Shown here in pieces: positions 50,938 through 58,664 of a stretch of 64,000 bases of DNA. Source of the stretch: Massilia sp. KIM (GTDB taxonomy: Bacteria; Pseudomonadota; Gammaproteobacteria; Burkholderiales; Burkholderiaceae_D); assembly GCF_002007115.1 (NCBI RefSeq), contig NZ_MVAD01000002.1, positions 930,001 to 994,000 of the forward strand, read 5' to 3'. The notes under the pieces are model-generated. The model saw only the letters and a program-made list of their open reading frames with translations, was not told the DNA's origin and searched no databases. The position numbers were made by a program, and so were the translations under genes. How positions within the stretch are numbered: the first letter of the stretch is position 1; each line of letters begins with the position of its first letter.

Positions 50938-51578
50938 GCGTCCTCCGCGGCCAGCGCCAGCGCGGCCTCGAGCGCCGCCGCCGGGTCGGCGTAATCCATG
51001 ATGCGCACCAGGCGCCCGTCACGGTCGACCAGGTGGAAGGCCGCGTTGTGCTCGAACTCGCCGAGCGGGGCCGGCACCACCACCACGCCGAAGCTGTCCA
51101 GCAGCCGTCGCCGTTCGCCTTCGTCGGCGATGCGGTACAGCCGCCACAGCGCGGGATCGGCCCGCATGCCCTTGCCCCAGGCGCGCAGGGCCTCGGCGTC
51201 GTCGCGCGGATCGAAGCTCAGGGTCACCAGGCGCACCCGGTCGCCGGCGCCGCGCGCGCGGATTGCTTCCTGCATCCGCTGCAGCTCGCTGCCCAGGGCG
51301 CGACACACCGACTGGCAGCGCACGTAGACGAAGCTGACGATGGCCGTACGGGCGTCCGCGTTCAGGGTGGACGGCGCGCCCTCGCTGTCTTCCAGGCGCG
51401 CGGCGGGCAAGACCAGCGGCCGTTCGTCCACCTGCAGGCGGCGCACGGCCTCGGTCGAGACCGCGCGAAAACCGGCGGTGGCGTAGTGCAGCGCGGCGCA
51501 GCCGGCCAGCGCGAGCGCCAGCACGGCGCCCGCGGTGGCGCGCGCCGAAGCCGGATTATTTGTAGCCGGCCAGTTCAT
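50934..51578 (-). CDS. SCO1/SenC-type copper chaperone
   Basis: 214 residues. Membrane-anchored N-terminus (TAGAVLALALAGCAALHY, with a possible lipobox Cys) and a thioredoxin-like SCO domain with the copper-binding Cys-x3-Cys in FVYVRCQSVCRALGSEL. The downstream His is in EFEHNAAFHLVDRDGR. SCO proteins deliver copper to heme-copper oxidases. It overlaps the preceding cytochrome c gene by 23 bases. Cbb3 oxidases often rely on SCO/SenC for CuB, which fits its location. Confidence 0.88.
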   Translation of the reverse strand: MNWPATNNPASARATAGAVLALALAGCAALHYATAGFRAVSTEAVRRLQVDERPLVLPAARLEDSEGAPSTLNADARTAIVSFVYVRCQSVCRALGSELQRMQEAIRARGAGDRVRLVTLSFDPRDDAEALRAWGKGMRADPALWRLYRIADEGERRRLLDSFGVVVVPAPLGEFEHNAAFHLVDRDGRLVRIMDYADPAAALEAALALAAEDA

Positions 51579-52155
51579 CGTCGCCGTTCCATGGCGCGGT
51601 ACGCGCCGCGCTGGCGGCGCGCGTCTCGGCCACCAGCCTGGCGTCGACCGCGCCGGCGCTGTTGCCGAACTGGGTGCGCAGATGGCTCAGCAGGGCGGCC
51701 AGCTCGACGTCGCCCAGCTTGTCCTTGAAGGCCGGCATCTGGCCGTTGTAGACCGTGCCCTTGACGGTCAGGGCGCCGCTCACGCCGTGCAGCACGATGT
51801 CGGCCAGCCGCCTGGGATCGCCGGTCACCCATTCCGATCCGGCCAGCGGAGGGAAGGCGCCGGGCAGGCCGGCGCCGCTCGCCTGGTGGCAGGCCGCGCA
51901 CTGGGCGGCGTAGAGCTGGGCGCCGTCGACCGCGCCGGTCGCCTGGGCTTCCAGGGTCGACGCGGTGCGGCGGTCGCCCCAGGCCGCGTCGTCGTTGCGC
52001 TGCTCGGTCAGGATGTAGCCCACGCCCCACAGCAGCAGCCCGGCCACCAGGGCCAGCAGCGGCAGCGGGAAGGGGCGTTCGGATTCGGTCGGGTCGGGGT
52101 TCTCGCGCCGCTGCGCATCCTCGTGGCCCGGCGGGTGGTCGATGGGCTCGCTCAT
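51556..52155 (-). CDS. Monoheme cytochrome c, CcoP-like
   Basis: 199 residues. A cytosolic N-terminal tail, one membrane helix (LPLLALVAGLLLWGVGYIL) and one heme site CAACH (AAQCAACHQASGAGLPG), with the distal Met in YNGQMPAFKDKL. Its place in the operon and its anchor match CcoP, but CcoP has two heme domains; this has one. Start overlaps the CcoO stop by four bases. It should pass electrons from a soluble donor to the CcoO-like subunit. Confidence 0.88.
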   Translation of the reverse strand: MSEPIDHPPGHEDAQRRENPDPTESERPFPLPLLALVAGLLLWGVGYILTEQRNDDAAWGDRRTASTLEAQATGAVDGAQLYAAQCAACHQASGAGLPGAFPPLAGSEWVTGDPRRLADIVLHGVSGALTVKGTVYNGQMPAFKDKLGDVELAALLSHLRTQFGNSAGAVDARLVAETRAASAARTAPWNGDDELAGYK

Positions 52156-52754
52156 TTGCGCTCCCGGCGGGTGGCGGCCGTCTCCACGGCCGGGTAGGTG
52201 TGGTCCAGGCCCTGCAGATAGGCCACCAGGTCGAGCGCCTCCTGGCGCGCGACCACCACCTTGCCCGGCGGCTTGTAACCATCCGGCATGCTCACCACGC
52301 GTTCGCCCGGGTCGGCCTTGTCCTTGACCTCGAACAGGTAGCGGTAGGCCGGCATGATCGAGCCGGGCACATAGGCGCGCGGCTGGAACAGGTGACCCAG
52401 GTGCCAGTCGGCGCTGGGCTGGCGTGCGCCGATGTTGAACAGGTCGGGACCGGTGCGCATGGTGCCCAGCAGGTGCGGGCGGTCGTAGTGGTAGTCGGCC
52501 GCCACCGAGGCGCGCCCCCAGCCGCGCTTGTCGTCCGGCGCCTGGGCGCGGTCGCGCGGCTGCTGCGAATGGCAGTAGATGCAGCCATTGGCGATGTAGA
52601 CCTCGCGGCCGCGCAGCTGGGCCGAGGTGTAGGGCTTCAGGCCGGGCGGCGGCTCGCCGTCCCTGAGCTGGATGTGCGGCACCACCACCAGGGCCGACAC
52701 GGCCAGGGCCAGGGTCGCCATCGCGCCGCCCAGCAGTTTCAGTTCGTCTTGCAT
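52152..52754 (-). CDS. ccoO: Cbb3-type oxidase subunit II (CcoO-like)
   Basis: 200 residues, typical CcoO size. N-terminal membrane helix (LGGAMATLALAVSALVVVPH), heme motif CIYCH in YIANGCIYCHSQQPRDR, the block RGWGRASVAADYHYDRPHLL and GTMRTGPDLFNIGARQPSAD, and a Met in SIMPAYRYLF. RBS GGAGCAAGG. It carries the single c heme next to the catalytic subunit. Confidence 0.92.
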   Translation of the reverse strand: MQDELKLLGGAMATLALAVSALVVVPHIQLRDGEPPPGLKPYTSAQLRGREVYIANGCIYCHSQQPRDRAQAPDDKRGWGRASVAADYHYDRPHLLGTMRTGPDLFNIGARQPSADWHLGHLFQPRAYVPGSIMPAYRYLFEVKDKADPGERVVSMPDGYKPPGKVVVARQEALDLVAYLQGLDHTYPAVETAATRRERK

Positions 52755-52764
52755 CCTTGCTCCT

Positions 52765-54420
52765 TCAGGCCGCGCGCGGGACGGCGAGGTCGTTCAGCAT
52801 GGCCGCGCCCAGGCGGCGCCGGCCGCGGCGGGTCGCCATCAGCACGAAGTGGAAGGCGAACACCAGGTGGCCGAGGGCCATGATGGCGCCGCCCACCGAG
52901 CGGCTCTTGAGCCAGGGGATGGTCACGTTGACCGAGTCCATGAACGGGCGCGCGGCGTCCAGCATGGCCAGGCCCTGCAGCCAGCCGCCGATGCTCAGGC
53001 CGGTGAAATAGATCGCGAAGCCCAGGCACACCAGCCAGAAGTGCAGCGAGATCAGGCCCGGGTAGGGCCACTCCCAGTCCATCACGCGCGGCATCACGAA
53101 GTAGACGGCGCCGAACATCACCAGGGTGAAGAAGCCGTACAGGCCGAGGTGGGCGTGGGCCACGGTGAAGTGGGTGAAGTGGGCCACCGTGTTCACGCTG
53201 CGCAGGGCTTCGATCGAGCCCTGGATCGAGCTCAGGGTGTACATCATCCCGCCCAGCACGATGAAGCGCAGGGTCGGCGAATGGCGCAGGCGATCGAAGT
53301 GGCCCTTGAGGGTCAGGTGCTGGTTCACGGTGAAGGCCAGCACCGGGATGATCATCATCACGCTTTGCACGATCGACAGCGTGATCAGCCAGCCCGGCAC
53401 CGGGCCGCCGATCAGGTGGTGGCCGCCGACCTGGCCGTAGAAGAAGGCCAGGGTCCAGAAGCCCAGCAGCGACAGGTTGTACGACTGCACCGGGCGGCCG
53501 ATGATCTTGGGCAGGAAGTAGTAGACGCAGGCCAGGGCCATGGGCGTGTAGAACAGCCCCAGCACGTTGTGGCCGAACCACCAGTTCATGGCCGCCTGCT
53601 GCACGCCGAAGTGCACCGCCGGCAGGTTCCCGACCAGGAACAGGGTGGGGAACCAGAACAGGGCCGCGCCCATGTACCACACCGAGACGTAGAGGTGGTG
53701 CACGGTGCGCGCCTGCAGGGTGTAGACCAGGGGCAGGCCGACCAGGGCGCCGCCGATCACGAACAGGACGTCGACCTGCCACGGGATCTCGAGCCATTCC
53801 ATGCCGTCGCTGATGCCCGCCGCGATGCAGCCCAGGCCCGCGACCAGGCCGGCGTTCCAGACCATGGCGCCGATCACCGCGTAGCGCGCCCCCACCAGCG
53901 GGGTCTTGAGCAGGCGCGGCAGCATCCACATCGCGATCCCCAGGGCCGCCATCGGCGCCCAGCCGTAGGCGACCGCGTTCAGGTGCAGGGTGCGCACCCG
54001 GCCGAAGGTGAGCCAGGCCTGGTCGACCAGCAGGTCGGGCTGGTGCAGCTTGATCGAGGCCAGCAGGCCGGCGGCGGTAGCCACCAGCAACCACACGATC
54101 GAGCAGCCGAGGAAGAGGAAGGTCACCAGGCTGCTCGAGCGGTCGGCCTCGATGCGCGCCCCGAGTTCGGCGGCCAGGCTCTCCGCCACCGCCGGGGGCG
54201 GCGCGGTCTTGCCCTTGGCCGCGTCGATCGCGCCCATGGCCGCGTTCTGGGCCGGCGTGCCGGCCGGGTCGTCGCTGCGCCCGATTTCGCCCTCCGAGAA
54301 GATGGTGCGGGCCGCCGCCGGACTGGGCTCGAACAGGCGGTTGCGCAGCGACCAGATGAAGACCAGGAGGCCCGTCACCGACAGGATGAACGAGGACAGC
54401 AGGATGGTCGTGGTGTTCAT
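52765..54420 (-). CDS. ccoN: Cbb3-type oxidase catalytic subunit with N-terminal extension
   Basis: 551 residues against about 475 for CcoN. The heme-copper core begins at about 95: low-spin heme His146 (RTLHLNAVAYGW), CuB His284 (GHNVLGLF), Tyr328 and CuB His334/335 (FFYGQVGGHHL), and His422/424 in VAHAHLGLYGF. The extra N-terminal 95 residues comprise a membrane helix and an ISERxx-like cytosolic linker resembling CcoS. The helix-X motif is closer to NorB than FixN, yet the NorB FeB-site Glu is absent. Likely reduces O2 (possibly NO). No CcoG/H/I genes nearby. Confidence 0.88.
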   Translation of the reverse strand: MNTTTILLSSFILSVTGLLVFIWSLRNRLFEPSPAAARTIFSEGEIGRSDDPAGTPAQNAAMGAIDAAKGKTAPPPAVAESLAAELGARIEADRSSSLVTFLFLGCSIVWLLVATAAGLLASIKLHQPDLLVDQAWLTFGRVRTLHLNAVAYGWAPMAALGIAMWMLPRLLKTPLVGARYAVIGAMVWNAGLVAGLGCIAAGISDGMEWLEIPWQVDVLFVIGGALVGLPLVYTLQARTVHHLYVSVWYMGAALFWFPTLFLVGNLPAVHFGVQQAAMNWWFGHNVLGLFYTPMALACVYYFLPKIIGRPVQSYNLSLLGFWTLAFFYGQVGGHHLIGGPVPGWLITLSIVQSVMMIIPVLAFTVNQHLTLKGHFDRLRHSPTLRFIVLGGMMYTLSSIQGSIEALRSVNTVAHFTHFTVAHAHLGLYGFFTLVMFGAVYFVMPRVMDWEWPYPGLISLHFWLVCLGFAIYFTGLSIGGWLQGLAMLDAARPFMDSVNVTIPWLKSRSVGGAIMALGHLVFAFHFVLMATRRGRRRLGAAMLNDLAVPRAA

Positions 54421-54455
54421 GGCATGCGGTGTTGGAGCGGATAAAAAGATATATA

Positions 54456-54476
54456 CAAAATACTTAATATGTTTTG
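54456..54476. promoter_or_regulatory. AT-rich palindrome upstream of the oxidase operon
   Basis: CAAAATA and TGTTTTG are inverted with one mismatch around CTTAATA, 36 bases before the ccoN-like ATG. The segment 54440-54482 is very AT-rich in a GC-rich genome and holds the only plausible promoter before the operon. It does not match FNR or NsrR consensus well. The rest of 54421-54617 holds no gene. Confidence 0.4.
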
Positions 54477-54617
54477 AAAAAGCAATACGGCATAGGGGGG
54501 AGTGCGCCTTCTACATCTCGGTCAGGTGAGGTCGAGGATGGGCCGGGCGCCCGGGGAAGGCCGGCCCGGCTTGGGGAGGAGCTTGGGAAAGGACGGCGGC
54601 GCGCGCGGCGCCGGCCG

Positions 54618-56048
54618 CTAGATCAGGCCCAGGGTCAGGGCCTTGAGGGTGGCCGCGGCCCGCGTCGAGCAGTCCAGCTTGCGGAAGATGCTCTCGACGT
54701 GGGTGCGCACGGTGCTGGGGCTGATCTGCATGGTGCGCGCCGCTTCCTTGTTGCTCTCGCCCAGGCTGATCCGCTGCAGCACCTCGATCTCGCGCGCCGA
54801 CAGGGCGATGCGCGCGCAGGCGGCCGGCGCGGCCGGCTGGGCTCCGGTGGCGGCGGCCGTCACCAGGTCGACCGCGGCGCGCTCGAAGCGGCCGCCCGTG
54901 ACCTGGGCGTCGAGCAGGGCCAGGGCCGCCGTGTGCTCGTGGGCCGCGCGCCAGGGCCGCGGCGAGCGCAGCGCCACGTAGGCGGCCGCCGCGCCCAGCA
55001 GGCGCTGGGCCTGGCCGAGGGTCGTGCCGTCCAGGCTGCGGAAGTAGCCGCTGCCGTCGAGGCGTTCGTACACGTGGGAGGCCAGCGCGGTGTCCTGGTT
55101 CAGGCCGGGCAGGCGGGCGCCGGCGCGCGCGGTCCAGTAGGGCACCAGGCGCACCGCTTCCCAGTCGCTCGCGCTGAGCCGGCCCTTGCGTTCCCAGATC
55201 GTGTTGGACACGGCCGCGCGGCCGATCCCGTGCAGCAGCGCGGCGCGCGCCAGGCAGCGCTGCTGGGCGTCCGGCAGCCCAGCCAGGCGGGCGGCCTCGC
55301 ACGCCAGCACGGCCACGCGGCGCGAATAGCCCGCCAGCCAGGGCAGCTTGAGTTCGATCATGTCGGCCACCACCGTCAGCGGCACCGAGGCGGGCAGGAA
55401 GTCGGCGCCCGCCAGCGGCTCCTCCTCGTTTTCCAGCGCCTCGATCCAGGCCTGGGCGTGTGGCTCCAGCAGGCGCACCAGGGCCGGGGGATACTTGATG
55501 CCCGACAGGCTGCGGATGATGTCCAGCGCCACGCCGATGCCGCGCGAGCGCGCCAGGATCTCGAGGTCGCCGGCCAGCGTGGTGTAGTAGACGACCGCGG
55601 GCACCTGGTCGCCGCTCAGGCCGGCCGGACGTCCGCTGCCGTCGTAGTGTTCCCAGATCTGGCGCAGGGCGGTTTCGACCACCGCCGGCAGGCCGACGAT
55701 GGCGGCGATGTCGCCCGCGACTTCGCAGTGGATCTCGGCCAGGGCCACGGTGTCGGCCATGCGCCTTTCCTGGTCCGGGCGCAAGGTGCGCGTCAGCATC
55801 GCGTTGCGCCCGCCCACGTCGTCGCCCAGCAGCTCGGCGAAGCCGGAGGCGTTGGCGGTGCAGCCCGACCAGCGCAGCTGGGACACCATGCGCGCATGGG
55901 CGACGGTCGCCGGCGCGGCGCCGTCTTCCTGGGCCAGGCGCGCGGCCAGGCGCGCCGTGCGGTCGGACTGGTCGATCGGCTGGCCCATGCTCAGGTCGCC
56001 CACGATGGCGAGCGCGCGCAGGGCCTGGTCGAGCGAGGCCGCATCCAT
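54618..56048 (-). CDS. Degenerate HD-GYP-type protein with LuxR HTH
   Basis: 476 residues from ATG 56046-56048 (a TTG start 15 codons upstream is possible; neither has a clear RBS). Two HD-GYP-like halves are visible: one with EHYDGSGRP near 134, and one with LLHGIGR near 273-277 and LDGSGY near 330. The usual HDIGK is changed to HGIGR, losing the metal Asp. A LuxR HTH closes it (about 416-472: LSAREIEVLQRISLGESNKE). It may sense rather than hydrolyse a nucleotide. It runs toward, but is separated by 197 bases from, the oxidase operon. Confidence 0.85.
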   Translation of the reverse strand: MDAASLDQALRALAIVGDLSMGQPIDQSDRTARLAARLAQEDGAAPATVAHARMVSQLRWSGCTANASGFAELLGDDVGGRNAMLTRTLRPDQERRMADTVALAEIHCEVAGDIAAIVGLPAVVETALRQIWEHYDGSGRPAGLSGDQVPAVVYYTTLAGDLEILARSRGIGVALDIIRSLSGIKYPPALVRLLEPHAQAWIEALENEEEPLAGADFLPASVPLTVVADMIELKLPWLAGYSRRVAVLACEAARLAGLPDAQQRCLARAALLHGIGRAAVSNTIWERKGRLSASDWEAVRLVPYWTARAGARLPGLNQDTALASHVYERLDGSGYFRSLDGTTLGQAQRLLGAAAAYVALRSPRPWRAAHEHTAALALLDAQVTGGRFERAAVDLVTAAATGAQPAAPAACARIALSAREIEVLQRISLGESNKEAARTMQISPSTVRTHVESIFRKLDCSTRAAATLKALTLGLI

Positions 56049-56145
56049 GCCGTTCAGGGGGGAGGGAGGGGAGGACAGGTCTGGCGGATACAAGGGTGTG
56101 CGCGCTCCATCGGTGGCGGCGCGCCCTGGCCAGTGGCGTGCCCGA

Positions 56146-56604
56146 TTACATGCCCGGCGGCGGATTGACCGGGATCTGGTTGCGCAGACTCAGGTTGATC
56201 ACGTTCCAGCCCCGGATGGCCGCGATAGTATAGCCAAGTTCGGCGATCTCGGCCTCCGAGAAATGCTCGCGCAGAGCCGGCCAGGCGGCGTCGGTGTCGT
56301 CGCGCTGCGGCAGGGCGTTGACGGCGTCGGCCCAGGCCAGGGCGGCGCGTTCGCGCTCGCTGAAGAAGGGCGATTCGCGCCAGGCTGCGAGCGAATTCAG
56401 GTGGCGCGGATCGGCGCCCTGCTTGACCAGGTCGCGCCAGTGCATGTCGATGCACACGCCGCAGCCATTGAGCTGGGACACGCGCAGCTGGACCAGCTCC
56501 ACCAGGCGCTCGCCGAGAGCGCCCTGCTTGTTGGTCATCGACAGGTTGATCAGGGCCTTGAGGTTGGCGGGTGCGAGGGAAAACAGGTTCAGGCGTGCGG
56601 ACAT
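56146..56604 (-). CDS. AhpD-like carboxymuconolactone decarboxylase family protein
   Basis: 152 residues from the ATG at 56602-56604 behind AGGAAGAGACC. The family Cys-x2-Cys with following His is in NGCGVCIDMHW, part of the AhpD helix. The rest (QLRVSQLNGC, ERAALAWADAVNALPQ) matches the AhpD-like group that reduces peroxides or alkylhydroperoxidases. Divergent from an AraC regulator, 168 bases apart. Confidence 0.93.
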   Translation of the reverse strand: MSARLNLFSLAPANLKALINLSMTNKQGALGERLVELVQLRVSQLNGCGVCIDMHWRDLVKQGADPRHLNSLAAWRESPFFSERERAALAWADAVNALPQRDDTDAAWPALREHFSEAEIAELGYTIAAIRGWNVINLSLRNQIPVNPPPGM

Positions 56605-56772
56605 GGTCTCTTCCTTTCGGTGTGCGGGACGCCCCGTGCGTCCCTCATGCAGACAAGACGAGCCGGGGCGGCGGGCTGTGACATGGCCGGCGATTTTTTT
56701 TCGAAGAAGCTGCGCGGCCACCTCCAAAGGCAGAGGCGAGGGAGGGGCCCGGCGCGCCGCGCTGGGCGTAAG

Positions 56773-57669
56773 ATGGGTATCGTGGACCTGATCTCCGACT
56801 TCTTCGAGCGCCTGCAGCTGCGCGGGCGCCTGTTCTATGCCGGCCAGCTCGACGGCGTGCTGACGCTCGCCCGCGAGCCCGGCACCGCCCTGTTGCACCT
56901 GGTCGAGGAGGGCGGGGTGGAACTGGTGCAGGAAGGCCGGCCGGCGCTGGCGGTGAACGATCCCGCCATCCTGCTCTGCCCCGACAGCTGCACCTACCGC
57001 ATCCGATCCGCCGGCATCCGGCCGGCGCCGGTGGTCTGCGCCAGCTTCGAGCTGGGCAAGGTGATCGGCCTGGGCAATCCGCTCGGGGTCGAGCGCACCC
57101 TGGTATTCGCGGTGGACGCGCTGCCGGCCGCCGGGCCGGTGCTGCGGCTGCTCGCGGCGGAGCTGCGCGCCGACCATCCGGCGCGCGAGAAGGCGCTCGG
57201 CGTGCTGTTCGAATACCTGCTGATCCTGCTGGTGCGCGAAGCCCTGGCGCGCGGCATGATCGAGCGCGGCGTCCTGGTCGGCATGCTCGACCCCCAGTTG
57301 GGCAAGGCCCTGCGCGCGATCCACTGGGAGCCCGAGCGGGACTGGGAAGTCGATGGGCTGGCGCGGCTGTGCGGCATGTCGCGTTCGAAGTTCTCGGCGC
57401 GCTTCACCGAGCTGGCCGGGGTGCCGCCGATCGCCTACCTGGCGGACTGGCGCATCCGCCTGGCGCAGCAGATGATGCGGCGCGGGACCGCTCTCAAGAT
57501 CGTCGCCTCGGCGGTGGGCTACGGCTCGCAGGCCGCCTTCACCCGCGCATTTTCCGGCCATTGCGGCATGAGTCCCGGCGAGTGGCTGCGCCGCGGCGCC
57601 TCCTCCTCCGCCGTCTCCGCTTCCGCCGCAGCCGCCGTCTCGGCCGCACCCTCCACCTCGCTGCATTGA
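56773..57669 (+). CDS. AraC-family regulator (cupin_6 type)
   Basis: 298 residues from the ATG at 56773. An N-terminal cupin domain (LQLRGRLFYAGQLDGVLTLA, LLHLVEEGGVELVQEGRPAL) precedes two HTH motifs (about 190-285: LARLCGMSRSKFSARFTELA, VGYGSQAAFTRAFSGHCGMS). It ends in an Ala/Ser tail. It probably controls the divergent AhpD-like gene, a frequent pair. RBS is weak (GTAAG). Confidence 0.9.
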   Translation: MGIVDLISDFFERLQLRGRLFYAGQLDGVLTLAREPGTALLHLVEEGGVELVQEGRPALAVNDPAILLCPDSCTYRIRSAGIRPAPVVCASFELGKVIGLGNPLGVERTLVFAVDALPAAGPVLRLLAAELRADHPAREKALGVLFEYLLILLVREALARGMIERGVLVGMLDPQLGKALRAIHWEPERDWEVDGLARLCGMSRSKFSARFTELAGVPPIAYLADWRIRLAQQMMRRGTALKIVASAVGYGSQAAFTRAFSGHCGMSPGEWLRRGASSSAVSASAAAAVSAAPSTSLH

Positions 57670-57775
57670 GCGTCCGCTTCGTCCGGCCGCGCCGGGTCGG
57701 TCGATCGACCGATACCGGCCCGCATGGCCGCTCCCTATACTGGCTTCACACTAACCCACCACGAAGGAGAGCACC

Positions 57776-58552
57776 ATGTCGAAGCTGAACACCACCCTGC
57801 GCACCCTGGCTGCCGCCGCCGTCCTCGCCGCCGGCGCCGTCCACGCCGCTCCCGCCGCCGAAGCCAAGGATCAGGCCTCGGTCGTGATCGTCCACGGCGC
57901 CTTCGCCGACGGTTCCGACTGGGCCAAGGTGATCCCGCTGCTGCAGGCCAAGGGCGTGAAGGTCACCGCGATCCAGAATCCCCTGACCTCGCTGAAGGAC
58001 GACGTCGCCGTCACCAAGCGCGTGCTCGACGCCCAGACCGGCAAGGTCGTGCTGGTGGGCCATTCCTGGGGCGGTTCGGTGATCAGCGAGGCAGGCCAGC
58101 ACGACAAGGTCGCCAACCTGGTGTACGTGGCCGCCTTCGCCCTCGAGCCGGGCCAGGCCAGCGCCGAAGTGGGCAAGGGCTATCCAGTGCCGCCGGGCGC
58201 GAAGAAGTTCGTGGCCGATGCCGAAGGCTTCCTGACCCTGCCCCTGGCCGCGATGCGCGAGGACTTCGCCCAGGACGTGCCGGCTGCCCAGGCCGCGGTG
58301 ATGACCGCCACCCAGGGCCCGATCCAGGTCAAGGCCTTCGAGGAGCGCGCCACCGTCGCCGCCTGGAAGACCAAGCCTTCCTACTACATCGTCGCCGGCA
58401 AGGACCGCATGATCGACCCGCAACTGCAGCGCGACCTGGCCAAGAAGATCGGCGCCCGCAGCACCGAGCTGCCCACCAGCCACGTGCCGCAGCAGTCGCG
58501 TCCCGCCGACGTGGCCAAGGTGATCCTCGACGCGGTGGCCGCCGCCCGCTGA
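57776..58552 (+). CDS. Secreted alpha/beta hydrolase
   Basis: 258 residues. Signal peptide (LRTLAAAAVLAAGAVHA), then the alpha/beta hydrolase fold: oxyanion HGAFADGSDW, nucleophile Ser in GHSWGGSV, and a late His in TSHVPQQSRP. Similar periplasmic hydrolases act on esters or related substrates; the natural substrate is unknown. RBS AAGGAGAGCACC. Stands alone, with a palindrome after it. Confidence 0.92.
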   Translation: MSKLNTTLRTLAAAAVLAAGAVHAAPAAEAKDQASVVIVHGAFADGSDWAKVIPLLQAKGVKVTAIQNPLTSLKDDVAVTKRVLDAQTGKVVLVGHSWGGSVISEAGQHDKVANLVYVAAFALEPGQASAEVGKGYPVPPGAKKFVADAEGFLTLPLAAMREDFAQDVPAAQAAVMTATQGPIQVKAFEERATVAAWKTKPSYYIVAGKDRMIDPQLQRDLAKKIGARSTELPTSHVPQQSRPADVAKVILDAVAAAR

Positions 58553-58583
58553 TCCGCACTGCTCGAGCTTCTGTCTTTCGATA

Positions 58584-58624
58584 GAAGGCCTAAAGATGCA
58601 AAATATTTGCATCTTTAGGCCTTC
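58584..58624. terminator. Perfect 41-base palindrome: terminator and/or operator
   Basis: Arms of 19 bases (58584-58602 and 58606-58624) are exact inverted copies around ATA; each arm contains GGCC and the half-site AAGATGCA or its complement. It lies 32 bases after the hydrolase stop and 41 before the SDR ATG. It could terminate the hydrolase transcript, although no T-run follows. The core is also an operator candidate; see 58593-58615. Confidence 0.6.
58593..58615. promoter_or_regulatory. NsrR-like operator candidate
   Basis: Inside the palindrome, AAGATGCAAA (58593-58602), ATA, and TTTGCATCTT (58606-58615) make 23 bases. The published E. coli NsrR consensus is a 23-base palindrome with the same outer half-sites AAGATGCA and TGCATCTT. 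The inner part here differs (AAATA/TATTT instead of TTT-N-AAA). An nsrR-type gene lies at 49120-49569. Binding is inferred. Confidence 0.5.
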
Positions 58625-58664
58625 GTCATTACACTGTCCCGGTCAACACTGAAAGGGGCAACAC

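Noticed and set aside
52672..54444. 590-residue frame opposite the ccoN-like gene
   Set aside because: His/Gln/Arg-rich antisense translation of membrane helices; no known fold.
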